Origin: Streptomyces tendae
GTDB taxonomy: Bacteria; Actinomycetota; Actinomycetes; Streptomycetales; Streptomycetaceae
Direction: 5' to 3'
Assembly: GCF_014650435.1 (NCBI RefSeq)
Contig: NZ_BMUY01000007.1
Location: forward strand, 186,001 to 250,000
Length of the DNA: 64,000 nt
The notes below the pieces were generated by a model, which was given only the letters and a program-made list of their open reading frames with translations, did not search any database and was not told the origin of the DNA. Below, piece by piece: positions 1 to 10,238 of the stretch (positions are counted from its first letter, which is position 1; every line of letters starts with the position of its first letter). The position numbers and the translations under genes were made by a program.

Positions 1-1
1 A

Positions 2-3000
2 CCGACCGGTCCGGTGGAGACGGCCGTGGCGGCCGCGTGGGCCGACCTGCTCGGCGTGGCCGAAGTGGGCCGCGAGAGCAGCTTCTTCCTGCTCGGCGGC
101 GACTCGCTCGTCGCGACCCGCATGATCGGACGGCTGCGCGCCGCGGGCTTCCCCGGCGCCCGCGTGGCCGACCTCTTCGCCCGCCCCGTCCTCCGGCGCT
201 TCTGCGAGACGCTGCGGCCCGCCACGGCCGTCGCCGACGAGACGTCAGCGGCCTCCGCGCCCCTCCTCGTACCCGATCCGGAGCACGCGCACGAGCCGTT
301 CCCGCTGACCGACGTCCAAGCCGCCTACCACACCGGCCGCGACCCCAGGTTCACCCTGGGCGGCGTAGGCACCTGGCACTACACCGAGTTCGACGGCACC
401 GACGTCGACCTGGACCGGCTGGAGCGCGCCTGGAACACCCTCGTGCGACGGCACGGCATGCTCCGCGCGGTCGTCGAGGACGGGCACCAGCGTGTGCTGC
501 CCGAGGTACCGCCGGTGCGCCTACCGGTGGAGGACGCCCGCACCGGCGGCGCGGCCGAGGCCCTGGCAGGTCTGCGGGCCCGTCTGTCCCAGCAGGTCCG
601 CGACCCCGCCCGGTGGCCGCTCTTCGCCGTCGAGGCGGTGCGCTACCACGCGGACGAGGACACCGACGGGAAGGACGCCGAGGAACGGACCCGGATCGGC
701 ATCGGCCTGGACTACCTCGTCCTCGACGCGCTTTCCATCACCACGCTCTATGCCGAACTGAACGCCCTCTACGCCGACCCCCAACACCAACTGCCGCCCG
801 TGGGCGTGTCGTTCCGCGACTACCTGACCCGTCTCCCGGCGGACCCGGAGTCCACCGCGCGGGCCCGCGCCCACTGGCGGGCCCGGCTGCCGGAACTGCC
901 GCCCCCGCCCGCCCTGCCCCTCGACCGGGACCCGGCGACGCTCGACGTGCCCGTCTTCACCCGGCGCAGGCTGAGCCTGCCGGCCGGGGACTGGCAGGCC
1001 GTCAAGCGGGACGCGGCACGGCACGGCCTGACCCCGTCCACCGTCCTGCTCGCCCTGTACGGGGAGGTCCTGGCGGCCTGGAGCGGGTCCGACGCCGTGA
1101 CCGTCACCCTCACCCTCTTCAACCGGCGTGACGTACACCCCCACATCCACCGCGTGCTGGGCGACTTCACCTCCCTGTCCCTCGCCGGCTACCGGCGCGA
1201 GGGAGCCGACTGGCCGGCGGCGGCAGCCGCGCTGCAACGACGGCAGGCCGAGGACCTCGACCACGCAGACGTGCCGATCGACTGGCTGCTGCGGGAGTTC
1301 GGCCGGCGCACGGGCACGGTGGACGCCGCCGCACCCGTGGTGTTCACCAGCGCCATCGGCGTCGGCGACGCGACGCTGGCCGGAGGGGGCACCGGGTTGC
1401 CCGCGAAGGTCCACGGCATCTCCCAGTCCCCGCAGGTCTGCCTGGACAACCAGGTCACCGAGGAGTCCGGGAACCTGGTCGTCACCTGGGACGCCGTCGA
1501 GGAACTCTTCGCCGAGGGCGTGCTGGACGCGATGTTCCGCGCGTACGAGCGGCTGCTGCGGCACCTCGTGGCCGGTGACTGGCAGACCCCGCTGCCCGAC
1601 CTGGTGCCCGCCTCCCACCACGAACGCAGGGCCGCCGCGGCCCGCGAGGCCGCCCTGGAACCGGTGGCGCCGCGACCGCTGCACCAGATGTTCTTCGCTC
1701 ACGCCACGGCCGCCCCCGACCGCACCGCCCTCGTCACCACGGCGGGGGAGGAGGTGACCTACGGCACCCTCGCCGCGCAGGCGCTGCGCATCGCCGCCGC
1801 GCTCGGTGACGCGGGCACGCGGCCGGGCGACCTGGTCGCGGTCACCCTCCCCAAGGGCCCGGAACAGATCGCAGCCGTCCTCGGCGTCCTCGCGGCCGGC
1901 GCCGCCTACGTCCCCCTGAGTCTCGAGCAGCCCGCCGTACGGCTGGAGCGGGTGCACGCCACGGCCGGCTTCGACGTCGTCCTGGGAAGCTGGCCCGCGC
2001 CGGAGGGCACCGGCCCCCGCACCCTCTCCTTCGCGGACACACAGGGCGGCGAGCCGCCGACCACACCGGTCGAGACGACTCCCGAGTCGCTCGCCTACGT
2101 GATCTTCACATCGGGCTCCACGGGCGAACCCAAGGGCGTCGAGATCACCCACGCCGCGGCCTGGAACACGATCGCGGACATCAACGCCCGACACCGGGTG
2201 TCCGGCGACGACCGCGTCTTCGCCCTGTCGGCACTGGACTTCGACCTCTCCGTGTACGACGTCTTCGGCCTGCTCGCCGCGGGCGGCTCCCTCCTGCTGC
2301 CCACCGAGGACCAGCGCCGCGAACCGGCCCGCTGGCCGCGCCTGCTGGAACGCTACGGCGTCACCCTGTGGAACACCGTCCCGGCCCTGCTCGACCTGCT
2401 GCTCGACGCCGACGAACAGGACGTCCGGGAAGGCGGCTCCGGGCGGGCAGGCAGCGACAGGAGAGAGCAGCGGAGGCTCGCGGGGCTGCGGACCGCGCTG
2501 GTCTCCGGCGACTGGATCGGCCTCGATCTGCCCGCCCGGCTGCGGGCCAGGACCGCGCGGCCCTGCGTCTTCGTCGCGATGGGCGGCGCCACCGAGGCCG
2601 CCATCTGGTCCAACACCCTGACCGTCGACGAGCCCGACCCCCGGTGGGTCTCCATTCCCTACGGGCGCCCCCTGACCGGGCAGCGGTACCGCGTCGTCGA
2701 CCGGGACGGCCGGGACTGCCCCGACTGGGTGCCCGGCGAACTGTGGATCGGCGGTGCCGGACTGGCCCGCGGCTACCTGGCCGACCCGGCACGGACCGCC
2801 GAGAAGTTCGTCGAGCGGGACGGCCGGCGCTGGTACCGGACCGGAGACCTGGGCCGGTTCCGCGGCGACGGACTGCTGGAGTTCCTCGGCCGGCTCGACG
2901 GCCAGCTGAAGATCGCCGGCCACCGCATCGAGGCGGGCGAGGTCGAAACAGCCCTGGAGGCGCATCCGGCCGTCGCCCGGGCCGCCGTCGTGGCCGTGGG

Positions 3001-3520
3001 GGAGCGCACCGCCCGGCGTCTGGTCGCGTTCGCCGTCCCGCACGAGCCGCCGCCCGCCGAGGGCACCGAGCCGGTCGAGGACCCCGGACTCACCGAGGAC
3101 CTCTTCGGCCTGCTGGCCGAGCGGGTACCCGTCTACGCCGTACCGTCCCGCATCCTGTTCCTGCCCGCTCTGCCACTGACCGGCAACGGCAAGGTCGACC
3201 GGGCCGCACTGACCGGTCTCGCCGGACCGGAGCCGCTGCCGGCCACGGCCGAGCCGCCACGGGGCGAGACCGAGACCGCCCTGGCCGCGCTCTGGCACGA
3301 GTACCTGCCCGCCACCGCGCCGGACCGAGACGCCAACTTCTTCACCGCGGGCGGCGACAGCCTCACCGCGCTGCGCCTGCTCACCGCGATCGAGCGCCGC
3401 TTCGGGGTCACCGTGCCCGCCCGCCGCTTCTTCGCCGCACCGACCGTCGCCGCGCTCGCCGCGGACATCACCCGCACACACGCGGCCCACGGGACCGCCT
3501 ACGAGACCGGAGAGCTGTGA
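2..3520 (+). CDS. NRPS, partial (carrier - cyclization - adenylation - carrier)
   Basis: This is the 3' part of a nonribosomal peptide synthetase gene; the reading frame is already open at the left edge, so the start is missing. The visible order, counting residues from the first in-frame GTG at 14, is: a carrier domain with LGGDSL (Ser 31); a heterocyclization domain with the DxxxxD motif DYLVLD at 233-238 in place of the condensation HHxxxDG; an adenylation domain with its P-loop near 696; and a second carrier domain with GGDSL (Ser 1116). The adenylation pocket residues that can be read (D, L, Y, N, then V-S, M, I-W) resemble the cysteine code of pyochelin and yersiniabactin synthetases. 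Inferred role: condense and cyclize cysteine onto an aryl-loaded carrier. The aryl-AMP ligase is presumably upstream of the window. Confidence 0.93.
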   Translation, partial: PTGPVETAVAAAWADLLGVAEVGRESSFFLLGGDSLVATRMIGRLRAAGFPGARVADLFARPVLRRFCETLRPATAVADETSAASAPLLVPDPEHAHEPFPLTDVQAAYHTGRDPRFTLGGVGTWHYTEFDGTDVDLDRLERAWNTLVRRHGMLRAVVEDGHQRVLPEVPPVRLPVEDARTGGAAEALAGLRARLSQQVRDPARWPLFAVEAVRYHADEDTDGKDAEERTRIGIGLDYLVLDALSITTLYAELNALYADPQHQLPPVGVSFRDYLTRLPADPESTARARAHWRARLPELPPPPALPLDRDPATLDVPVFTRRRLSLPAGDWQAVKRDAARHGLTPSTVLLALYGEVLAAWSGSDAVTVTLTLFNRRDVHPHIHRVLGDFTSLSLAGYRREGADWPAAAAALQRRQAEDLDHADVPIDWLLREFGRRTGTVDAAAPVVFTSAIGVGDATLAGGGTGLPAKVHGISQSPQVCLDNQVTEESGNLVVTWDAVEELFAEGVLDAMFRAYERLLRHLVAGDWQTPLPDLVPASHHERRAAAAREAALEPVAPRPLHQMFFAHATAAPDRTALVTTAGEEVTYGTLAAQALRIAAALGDAGTRPGDLVAVTLPKGPEQIAAVLGVLAAGAAYVPLSLEQPAVRLERVHATAGFDVVLGSWPAPEGTGPRTLSFADTQGGEPPTTPVETTPESLAYVIFTSGSTGEPKGVEITHAAAWNTIADINARHRVSGDDRVFALSALDFDLSVYDVFGLLAAGGSLLLPTEDQRREPARWPRLLERYGVTLWNTVPALLDLLLDADEQDVREGGSGRAGSDRREQRRLAGLRTALVSGDWIGLDLPARLRARTARPCVFVAMGGATEAAIWSNTLTVDEPDPRWVSIPYGRPLTGQRYRVVDRDGRDCPDWVPGELWIGGAGLARGYLADPARTAEKFVERDGRRWYRTGDLGRFRGDGLLEFLGRLDGQLKIAGHRIEAGEVETALEAHPAVARAAVVAVGERTARRLVAFAVPHEPPPAEGTEPVEDPGLTEDLFGLLAERVPVYAVPSRILFLPALPLTGNGKVDRAALTGLAGPEPLPATAEPPRGETETALAALWHEYLPATAPDRDANFFTAGGDSLTALRLLTAIERRFGVTVPARRFFAAPTVAALAADITRTHAAHGTAYETGEL

Positions 3521-6500
3521 ACATCGCTGAACTGCTGGCCCGATACGCCGACGACGGCGTGACGCTGTGGGCCCAGGACGGACAACTGCGCTTCCGGGCC
3601 CCGCAGGGCAGGCTCACCGACACGCACCGAGCCGAACTGCGCACGCACAAGGAAGCCATCCTGCGCCACCTGGAGGCGGCGCAGCCCGCGCTGCGGGCCG
3701 ACCCCGACAACCGTCACGAACCGTTCCCGCTCACGGACATCCAGGCCGCCTACCTCATCGGCCGCACCGACGCCTACGCCTACGGGGGCGTCGGCTGCCA
3801 CGCCTACGTGGAGCTGGAATACCCCGACCTGGACGTGGACCGCGTGACATCCGTGTGGCGGGAGCTGGTCCAGCGGCACGACATGCTCCGCGCCGTCGTC
3901 CACCACGACGGCTACCAGCGGATCCTGCCCGACGTACCCGCGCCGACGGTCGGCACCGACGACCTGACCGCGCTGGAGGCCCCCACCGCCGACGCCCGGG
4001 TCGCGCGCACCCGGGCCCGGCTGTCCACCCGCGAGACACCCACCGACCAGTGGCCCCTCTTCGAGGTGCACGTGACCCGGACCGCCGAACGGGCCGTGCT
4101 CCACCTCGCCTTCGACATGCTCGTCGTCGACCACGCGAGCCTGCGCCTGCTGCTCGCCGAGTTCCGGCGCGCCTACGACGGCACCGCCCTCTCCGACGCC
4201 CCGCGCATCACCTTCCGCGACTATGTCCTGGCCCGCCGCGCCCTGGCCGGCACCGACGGCCACGCCCGCGACCGCGGGTACTGGACCGAACGCCTCGACA
4301 CCCTGCCGCCCGCCCCCGAACTGCCCCTCGCCGAAGCCTGGGAGGCCGCCGTGACGGCCCCGGACGAAGGCGGCCGCATCCCTGCCCCCGACGACCCGGC
4401 GACCTTCCGACGGCTGGAGGTCCTGCTGCCCGCGGCCGACCGGGACCGGCTCACCGAACGGGCCGCACGGCGCGGGCTCACCGTGTCGGCAGCCCTGCTC
4501 ACCGCCTACGCCGAGACCGTCGGCGCCTGGTCGCGGACCAGCCGCTTCACCCTCAACGTGCCCACCGTCGACCGGCCCGCCCTGCACGACGACATCGACC
4601 GCCTCGTAGGCGACTTCACCTCGCTCGAACTCCTCGCCGTCGACCTCGGTGCCCCGGCCGGTTTCGCCGAGCGGACCGGGGCCGTGGCGGAACAGCTCCT
4701 CGAAGACCTGGCACACCCGCTGTTCACCGGCTCGGAGGTGCTCGCCGAACTCTCCCGCAGGGCCGGCGCCCCGGTCCTCATGCCGGTCGTCTTCACCAGC
4801 GCCCTGGGCTCCGGCGCCACCGCCGAGGGCGTGCCCCCCGAGGTGACGTACGCCGTGACCGGGACGCCCCAGGTGTGGCTCGACTGCCAGGTCATGCACC
4901 GCGGCGACGCGCTGAGCCTGTCCTGGGACGTCCGGGACGGCGCGCTCGCCCACGGCGTGGCAGACGCCATGTTCGAGGCGTACACCGCACTCGTACGGTC
5001 GCTGTCGGCCGCGGGAGCGGCCGGTGAGGACGCCTGGGACGCACCGGTCCGCATCACCCTGCCCGCGGCGCAGGCGGCGCGCCGAGATGCTGTCAACGCC
5101 ACCGAGGGCCCGCTGCCGGACGCCCTGCTCCACGAACCCGTGCTCGCCCGGGCGCGCACCACACCGGACGCCGTCGCGGTCCGCACCCCCGAACGGGCCC
5201 TCTCCTACCGGCAGCTGGTGGCCCGCGCGACCGGTGTCGCACAGACGCTGACGGCGGCCGGACTGCGCCCCGGGGAACCCGTGGCCATCTGGACGGACAA
5301 GGGCTGGGAACAGGTCGTCGCCGTCCTCGGCACCCTCATGGCGGGCGGCGCCTACCTGCCCGTCGACACCGCCCAGCCGCCCGCCCGCCGCGACACGATC
5401 ATCGCGGACGCGGGCGTCCGCACCGTCCTCACCCAGTCCTGGCTGGCCGAGCTCGAAGACCTCCCGGCAACGGTGTCCGCCGTCGCCGTGGACCGCGTCG
5501 AGGAAACCGCCGCGGACGGTACGGCGGTCACCGCCCGCCGGGATCCGGACGACCTCGCCTACGTCATCTACACCTCAGGTTCCACCGGCACGCCCAAGGG
5601 CGTGATGATCAGCCACCGGGCCGCCCTCAACACCGTCGAGGACGTCAACCGCCGCTACTCCGTGACGGCGGACGACCGCGTCCTCGGCATCGCGGGGCTC
5701 GGCTTCGACCTGTCCGTCTACGACCTGTTCGGACCGCTCGCCGTCGGCGCCACCCTCGTCCTGCCCCGGGCCGACCGGCGCGGCGACCCCTCCCACTGGG
5801 CCGAACTGGTCCGCGACTACGGCGTCACCGTGTGGAACTCCGTGCCGGGCCAGCTCCACATGCTGTGCGACTGGCTCCGCTCCGAGCCCCCCACCGACGA
5901 CGGCGCCCTGCGACTCGCGCTGATATCGGGCGACTGGATACCGGTCGCGCTGCCCGACCAGGCCCGTGCGCTCCTGCCGGGCCTGGAGATCATCTCCCTC
6001 GGCGGAGCCACCGAGGGCTCCATCTGGTCCATCGCCCACCCGATCGGCGAGGTGGACACCGCCCGACCGAGCATCCCCTACGGCACACCCCTGACCAACC
6101 AGACCTTCGCCGTGCTCGACCGGAACCTGCGACCGCGCCCCGAATGGGTGCCCGGCGAGCTGTACATCGGCGGCGCAGGAGTGGCCCTCGGCTACTTCGG
6201 CGACGCCGAACGCACGGCGGAGCGGTTCCTCACCGACCCCGCCACCGGAGAACGGCTCTACCGCACGGGCGACCTCGGCCGGTACCTGCCCGACGGAACC
6301 ATCGAGTTCCTGGGCCGGGAGGACGCCCAGATCAAGCTCCGCGGCTACCGGGTCGAACTCGCCGAGGTGGAGGCCGCCGTGCAGGCCCACCCGGCCGTCG
6401 CGGCCGGCGCCGTGGTCGTCGACGACTCGGCGGCAGGAGGGCGACGCCTGGCCGCCTTCGTGGAGACGGCACGCAAGGACGGCGCACCGGAACACGGCGC

Positions 6501-9090
6501 GGGCGGAACGGCAGGCCGGGACGGCCGCGGGCCCGCCGCGGCGAGCCGCGAACAGGCCCGCGCCGCGGCGGCCGACGCCGTGCGCGAAGCCTCCGCGGCC
6601 GTCGACGCGGGACGGCTCACGGACTTCCTGGCCGCGCTCGACGACGTGGCCCTCGCCGAGATGACCCGGGTCCTGACCGCCACCGGGGTGTTCGACGGGG
6701 GAGCGGTACGCACGGCGGAGGAAGTGGGCACGGCCTTGCGGGCCACGCCCAGGCACCGGCACATCGTGCGCCGCTGGCTGCGGGCGCTCGCCGCCCGGGA
6801 CCGGCTCACCCACCGCGACACCGACGACACCTACAGCGGCCTCGTGCCCGTCTCCGCGCCCGAGGCGGAGCGCGCCCGACGGCTGGCCGCCGAGCTGGAG
6901 CACGAGATCGGCTGGAGCACCGAACTGCTCGCCGTCATGCGCACCTGCGCCGAGCGGCTGTCCGAGCTGGTCTCCGGGGAGGTGGGTATCCGCGACCTGC
7001 TCTTCCCCGGCGCCGCGACGGACGCCGCGGACGCCGCCTACCGGGACAACCTCGCCATCCGGCACCTCAACCGGGCGGTGGTCGCCGCGCTGCGCGAGAT
7101 CGCCGCGAACCACACCGGTGAGGAGCGGCTGCGCGTGCTGGAGGTCGGCGGCGGCGTCGGCGGCACCACCGGCGAACTGGTGCCCGTCCTCGCCGAGTAC
7201 GGCGTCGACTACCTGTTCACGGACCCCTCGGCGTTCTTCCTGAACGAAGCCCGCGAGCGCTTCGCCGACCACACGTGGGTGGGCTACCAGCGCTTCGACG
7301 TCGACGAGGACCCGCGGGCCCAGCAGCTGGTGCCCAACACCTTCGACGTCGTGGTCTGCGCCAACACGCTGCACGCCGCCGCCGACGCGGACGCCGCCGT
7401 GGGCAGGCTCCGGGAACTGCTGGTGCCGGGCGGGCAGCTCGTGTTCGTGGAGAACACCCGCGACGAGAACCTCCCACTGCTCGTCTCCATGGAGTTCCTG
7501 GAGGTCACCGGGCGCGCCTGGACCGATGTACGCGAGCACACCGGGCAGTCCTTCCTCACCCACACCCAGTGGCGCGAACTCCTCGACGGACACGGGGCGT
7601 CCGAGGTCGTCTCGCTCCCCGACGCCCGGGACGCCCTGGCAGCCACCGGGCAGGAGGTGTTCCTCGCCACGATGAAGGACGACCGCCACCACGTTCCGGT
7701 GGGAGAGCTGGCCCGTACGGCGGCCACCCGACTCCCGGAGTACATGCTCCCCACCGTGTGGCAGGTCGTCGACACCCTGCCCCGCACGGCCAACGGCAAG
7801 ACCGACCGCGCACGCCTGAAGTCCTGGCTGCCCCGGGAGAGCGCACCGGTCGTCGTGGCCGAGCAGCCGAAGGACGAGCTGGAGAGCGCCCTGGCCGGCC
7901 TGTGGACCGAACTCCTCGCGGTCGACGGCGTCACCCGCAACGACGACTTCTTCGACCTCGGCGGCGACTCGCTCCTGGTCGCCCGAATGGTGGGACGGCT
8001 GCGCGAACGCGTCCCGCAGGCGGCGGACCTGGAGTGGGAGGTCGTCCTGCGCCACATGCTGCGCCGCCCCACGGTCGCGGGCCTCGCGGGGTTCCTGCGC
8101 GGCATCGCCGGCGCGCAGGACGCGCCCGCGCCCGGGACCGTACGCACGGACCCGGTGATCCACCTGCACGGCTCCCGCTCGCAGGACGAGCCGACCACCG
8201 TGCTGGTGCACGCCGGAACCGCGACGATCATGCCGTACCGGGCGCTGATCACCGAGATCAGGCGTCGCTCGCCGGGCCTCGCCGAAGTCGTCGGCGTGGA
8301 GGTGCCCGACCTGGGCGCCTTCCTCGACGCACCGCCCGACGGACTGATCGAGCAGATGGCGGCCGACTACGCACGAGCCCTGACGGCTGACGGCCGCGGC
8401 CGCTTCCACGTCGTCGGCTACTGCCTGGGCGGCCTGATCGCCACGGAGGTGGCCCGCAACCTCGCCGAGTCCGGGGCCGAGGTGGAGAGCCTCACCGTCA
8501 TCAGCAGCCACAGCCCTCGCTTCCGCCTCGACGACGAACTCCTCGCCGAGTACTCCTTCGCCGTCATGATGGGCATCGACCCGGCCGAACTCGGCTTCCC
8601 GGACGACCAGTACCGGGTGGCCGCGGCCGCCGACGCCGTCCTGGCCGCCAGCCCGGGTGTCCTGCCGGACGGCGGACTCGCCGCGCTGCCCCGGGAGTTC
8701 GAGGATGTCGCGAGCTGCTTCCGGCGACTCGCCGACGTCCCCCGGGCCACCCGCATCGCCCGCATGTGCGAGGCCGTGCCGGCGTCGGCCGGTACCTACG
8801 AACCCGACCACATGACACGGCTCTTCCTCGCCTTCCGCCAGAGCGTCTTCGCCATCACCCGCTACGACGCCGAGCCCTACGCGGGCGACATCACCTTCCT
8901 GCGCCACGACGGTGCCTACCCCTTCCCCGGCAGCAAGGACGCCGTCACCACCTACTGGGAGGAACTGACCCTTGGGGACCTGGACATCGTCGACATCGGC
9001 GGAGACCACTACAGCTGCCTGTCCGTCGAACACGCGCCCGGGATCCTCAAGACCCTCGGCGAACTGACCCAGGGAGCGATCACCCGATGA
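3517..9090 (+). CDS. NRPS with TubC dock, Cy, A with embedded methyltransferase, PCP and thioesterase
   Basis: Complete 1857-residue terminal synthetase, with a GTG start overlapping the preceding stop as GTGA. Domains: TubC-type N-terminal docking domain (about 2-50); heterocyclization domain with DMLVVD at 200-205; adenylation domain with YVIYTSGSTG at 682-691 and pocket residues DLYNISLIW, the classical cysteine code of PchE/PchF/HMWP2; a methyltransferase-fold insertion between the adenylation core motifs (SAM loop LEVGGGVGGTT near 1208-1218); carrier domain (Ser 1485); and a C-terminal thioesterase. The thioesterase nucleophile elbow reads GYCLGG, placing Cys 1636 where serine is usual. 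The embedded domain could N-methylate a thiazolidine as in PchF, or act as the epimerase variant seen in PchE; the intact glycine-rich loop favours methylation. It should release the finished siderophore. Confidence 0.95.
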   Translation: MNIAELLARYADDGVTLWAQDGQLRFRAPQGRLTDTHRAELRTHKEAILRHLEAAQPALRADPDNRHEPFPLTDIQAAYLIGRTDAYAYGGVGCHAYVELEYPDLDVDRVTSVWRELVQRHDMLRAVVHHDGYQRILPDVPAPTVGTDDLTALEAPTADARVARTRARLSTRETPTDQWPLFEVHVTRTAERAVLHLAFDMLVVDHASLRLLLAEFRRAYDGTALSDAPRITFRDYVLARRALAGTDGHARDRGYWTERLDTLPPAPELPLAEAWEAAVTAPDEGGRIPAPDDPATFRRLEVLLPAADRDRLTERAARRGLTVSAALLTAYAETVGAWSRTSRFTLNVPTVDRPALHDDIDRLVGDFTSLELLAVDLGAPAGFAERTGAVAEQLLEDLAHPLFTGSEVLAELSRRAGAPVLMPVVFTSALGSGATAEGVPPEVTYAVTGTPQVWLDCQVMHRGDALSLSWDVRDGALAHGVADAMFEAYTALVRSLSAAGAAGEDAWDAPVRITLPAAQAARRDAVNATEGPLPDALLHEPVLARARTTPDAVAVRTPERALSYRQLVARATGVAQTLTAAGLRPGEPVAIWTDKGWEQVVAVLGTLMAGGAYLPVDTAQPPARRDTIIADAGVRTVLTQSWLAELEDLPATVSAVAVDRVEETAADGTAVTARRDPDDLAYVIYTSGSTGTPKGVMISHRAALNTVEDVNRRYSVTADDRVLGIAGLGFDLSVYDLFGPLAVGATLVLPRADRRGDPSHWAELVRDYGVTVWNSVPGQLHMLCDWLRSEPPTDDGALRLALISGDWIPVALPDQARALLPGLEIISLGGATEGSIWSIAHPIGEVDTARPSIPYGTPLTNQTFAVLDRNLRPRPEWVPGELYIGGAGVALGYFGDAERTAERFLTDPATGERLYRTGDLGRYLPDGTIEFLGREDAQIKLRGYRVELAEVEAAVQAHPAVAAGAVVVDDSAAGGRRLAAFVETARKDGAPEHGAGGTAGRDGRGPAAASREQARAAAADAVREASAAVDAGRLTDFLAALDDVALAEMTRVLTATGVFDGGAVRTAEEVGTALRATPRHRHIVRRWLRALAARDRLTHRDTDDTYSGLVPVSAPEAERARRLAAELEHEIGWSTELLAVMRTCAERLSELVSGEVGIRDLLFPGAATDAADAAYRDNLAIRHLNRAVVAALREIAANHTGEERLRVLEVGGGVGGTTGELVPVLAEYGVDYLFTDPSAFFLNEARERFADHTWVGYQRFDVDEDPRAQQLVPNTFDVVVCANTLHAAADADAAVGRLRELLVPGGQLVFVENTRDENLPLLVSMEFLEVTGRAWTDVREHTGQSFLTHTQWRELLDGHGASEVVSLPDARDALAATGQEVFLATMKDDRHHVPVGELARTAATRLPEYMLPTVWQVVDTLPRTANGKTDRARLKSWLPRESAPVVVAEQPKDELESALAGLWTELLAVDGVTRNDDFFDLGGDSLLVARMVGRLRERVPQAADLEWEVVLRHMLRRPTVAGLAGFLRGIAGAQDAPAPGTVRTDPVIHLHGSRSQDEPTTVLVHAGTATIMPYRALITEIRRRSPGLAEVVGVEVPDLGAFLDAPPDGLIEQMAADYARALTADGRGRFHVVGYCLGGLIATEVARNLAESGAEVESLTVISSHSPRFRLDDELLAEYSFAVMMGIDPAELGFPDDQYRVAAAADAVLAASPGVLPDGGLAALPREFEDVASCFRRLADVPRATRIARMCEAVPASAGTYEPDHMTRLFLAFRQSVFAITRYDAEPYAGDITFLRHDGAYPFPGSKDAVTTYWEELTLGDLDIVDIGGDHYSCLSVEHAPGILKTLGELTQGAITR

Positions 9091-10238
9091 CCAAGCCCGT
9101 GATCGGAGTCCTCGGCGCATCCGGGGCGGTCGGCCGGGCCGCCGTACGGGAACTGCGCGCGCTCGGGCACACCGGACTGCGCCTGGGCGGCCGGACCGCG
9201 TCGGCCCTGCGCGCGGTCGCCCAGGAGGACCCCACCGGCCACGACGAGACGGTGTGGGCGGACGCCACCGCACCGGACGGTCTGCGGGCCCTCACCGAGG
9301 GCTGCGACATCGTCCTCAACTGCGCGGGCCCCACCTACCGGCTGCGTGCCACGGTCGCCTTGGCCGCACTCGCCGCCGGGGCGGACTGCGTCGACGTCGC
9401 CGGGGACGACCCGGCCGCCGAGGACCTCCTGGAGGCGGGCGACCCGGCCCGCCACGGCCGTACGGTCGTCCTGTCGGCCGGAGCCCTGCCGGGCCTGTCC
9501 AGCCTCCTGCCCCGCTGGCTGGCCGGGCAGGGGCTGGACAGCGTCTCCGCGCTGACCGCGCACTGCGGCGGCCTGGAGACCTGCTCGCCGACCGTGGCGC
9601 ACGACCTCATGCTCTCCCTCACCTCCGGAGGAGCGGACGGCGCGGCCTACGGCGAGGCCCTCGCCGCCGTCCGCGGCGGCCGGCGCGTCCCGCGCGCCCT
9701 GCGCACCGCCGAGGACACCGAACACCACGCCTTCCCCGGCCGGGTGGCGCTCCAGCCCTACCTCAGCGGGGAGAGCGAACGCCTCGCCACCGTCCTCGGC
9801 CTCGACAGGCTCGACTGGTACAACGTCCACCCCGGCCCCGCCGTACGCGCCCTGCTCAACGTGCTGCCGGGCCGCCTCGCCGCCGGGGACGACCCGGCGG
9901 AGCTGGCGGACCGGCTGTTCCTCGCCGCCGACCTCGACCTGGCCGGGCGGGAGCCCTACTACGTCATGGACTTCGAGCTGTCGGGCACCGCGTCCGGACG
10001 GCCGGCCACGGCGGGACTGACCCTGCGCGCGGCCAGCAGCTACCGGCTCACCGCGGCCGTCGGAGCGCTCGCGGTGGACGCCGTACTGCGGGAACGGGTG
10101 CCCGCGGGAGTGCACTTCGCCCGCGACGTGCTGGACCCCGGCACCGTGGTGCGCCACCTGCGCGACCGCGGCGCCGCGGACCTCCGGCCCACCGGTGCGG
10201 CGGCCGGCGCCGACCACGTGGAAGAGGGCGTGCTGTGA
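9087..10238 (+). CDS. Saccharopine dehydrogenase-like NAD(P)-binding protein
   Basis: 383-residue protein whose ATG overlaps the NRPS stop (ATGA), so it is probably translationally coupled. The N-terminus holds a Rossmann dinucleotide loop, GASGAVGR, at about residues 9-16. The middle resembles saccharopine-dehydrogenase-like proteins (NCAGP, then GADCVDVAGD). No membrane segment or export signal is visible. Proteins of this type sit at the same place in coelibactin-type clusters, but I know of no proven step. A reductase or dehydrogenase acting on the heterocyclic intermediate is inferred from context only. The thiazoline reductase role is better filled by the next gene, so this one may act on a second ring or on a released intermediate. 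Confidence 0.85.
   Translation: MTKPVIGVLGASGAVGRAAVRELRALGHTGLRLGGRTASALRAVAQEDPTGHDETVWADATAPDGLRALTEGCDIVLNCAGPTYRLRATVALAALAAGADCVDVAGDDPAAEDLLEAGDPARHGRTVVLSAGALPGLSSLLPRWLAGQGLDSVSALTAHCGGLETCSPTVAHDLMLSLTSGGADGAAYGEALAAVRGGRRVPRALRTAEDTEHHAFPGRVALQPYLSGESERLATVLGLDRLDWYNVHPGPAVRALLNVLPGRLAAGDDPAELADRLFLAADLDLAGREPYYVMDFELSGTASGRPATAGLTLRAASSYRLTAAVGALAVDAVLRERVPAGVHFARDVLDPGTVVRHLRDRGAADLRPTGAAAGADHVEEGVL

Noticed and set aside
521-3490. Long minus-strand ORF opposite the first synthetase
   Set aside because: Shadow of GC-rich codon bias; its translation has no recognisable domain, while the plus strand carries complete NRPS motifs.
5575-9273. Very long minus-strand ORF opposite the second synthetase
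   Set aside because: Same artefact of high GC; composition is low-complexity (G, V, R, Q rich) and overlaps a fully motif-supported gene.
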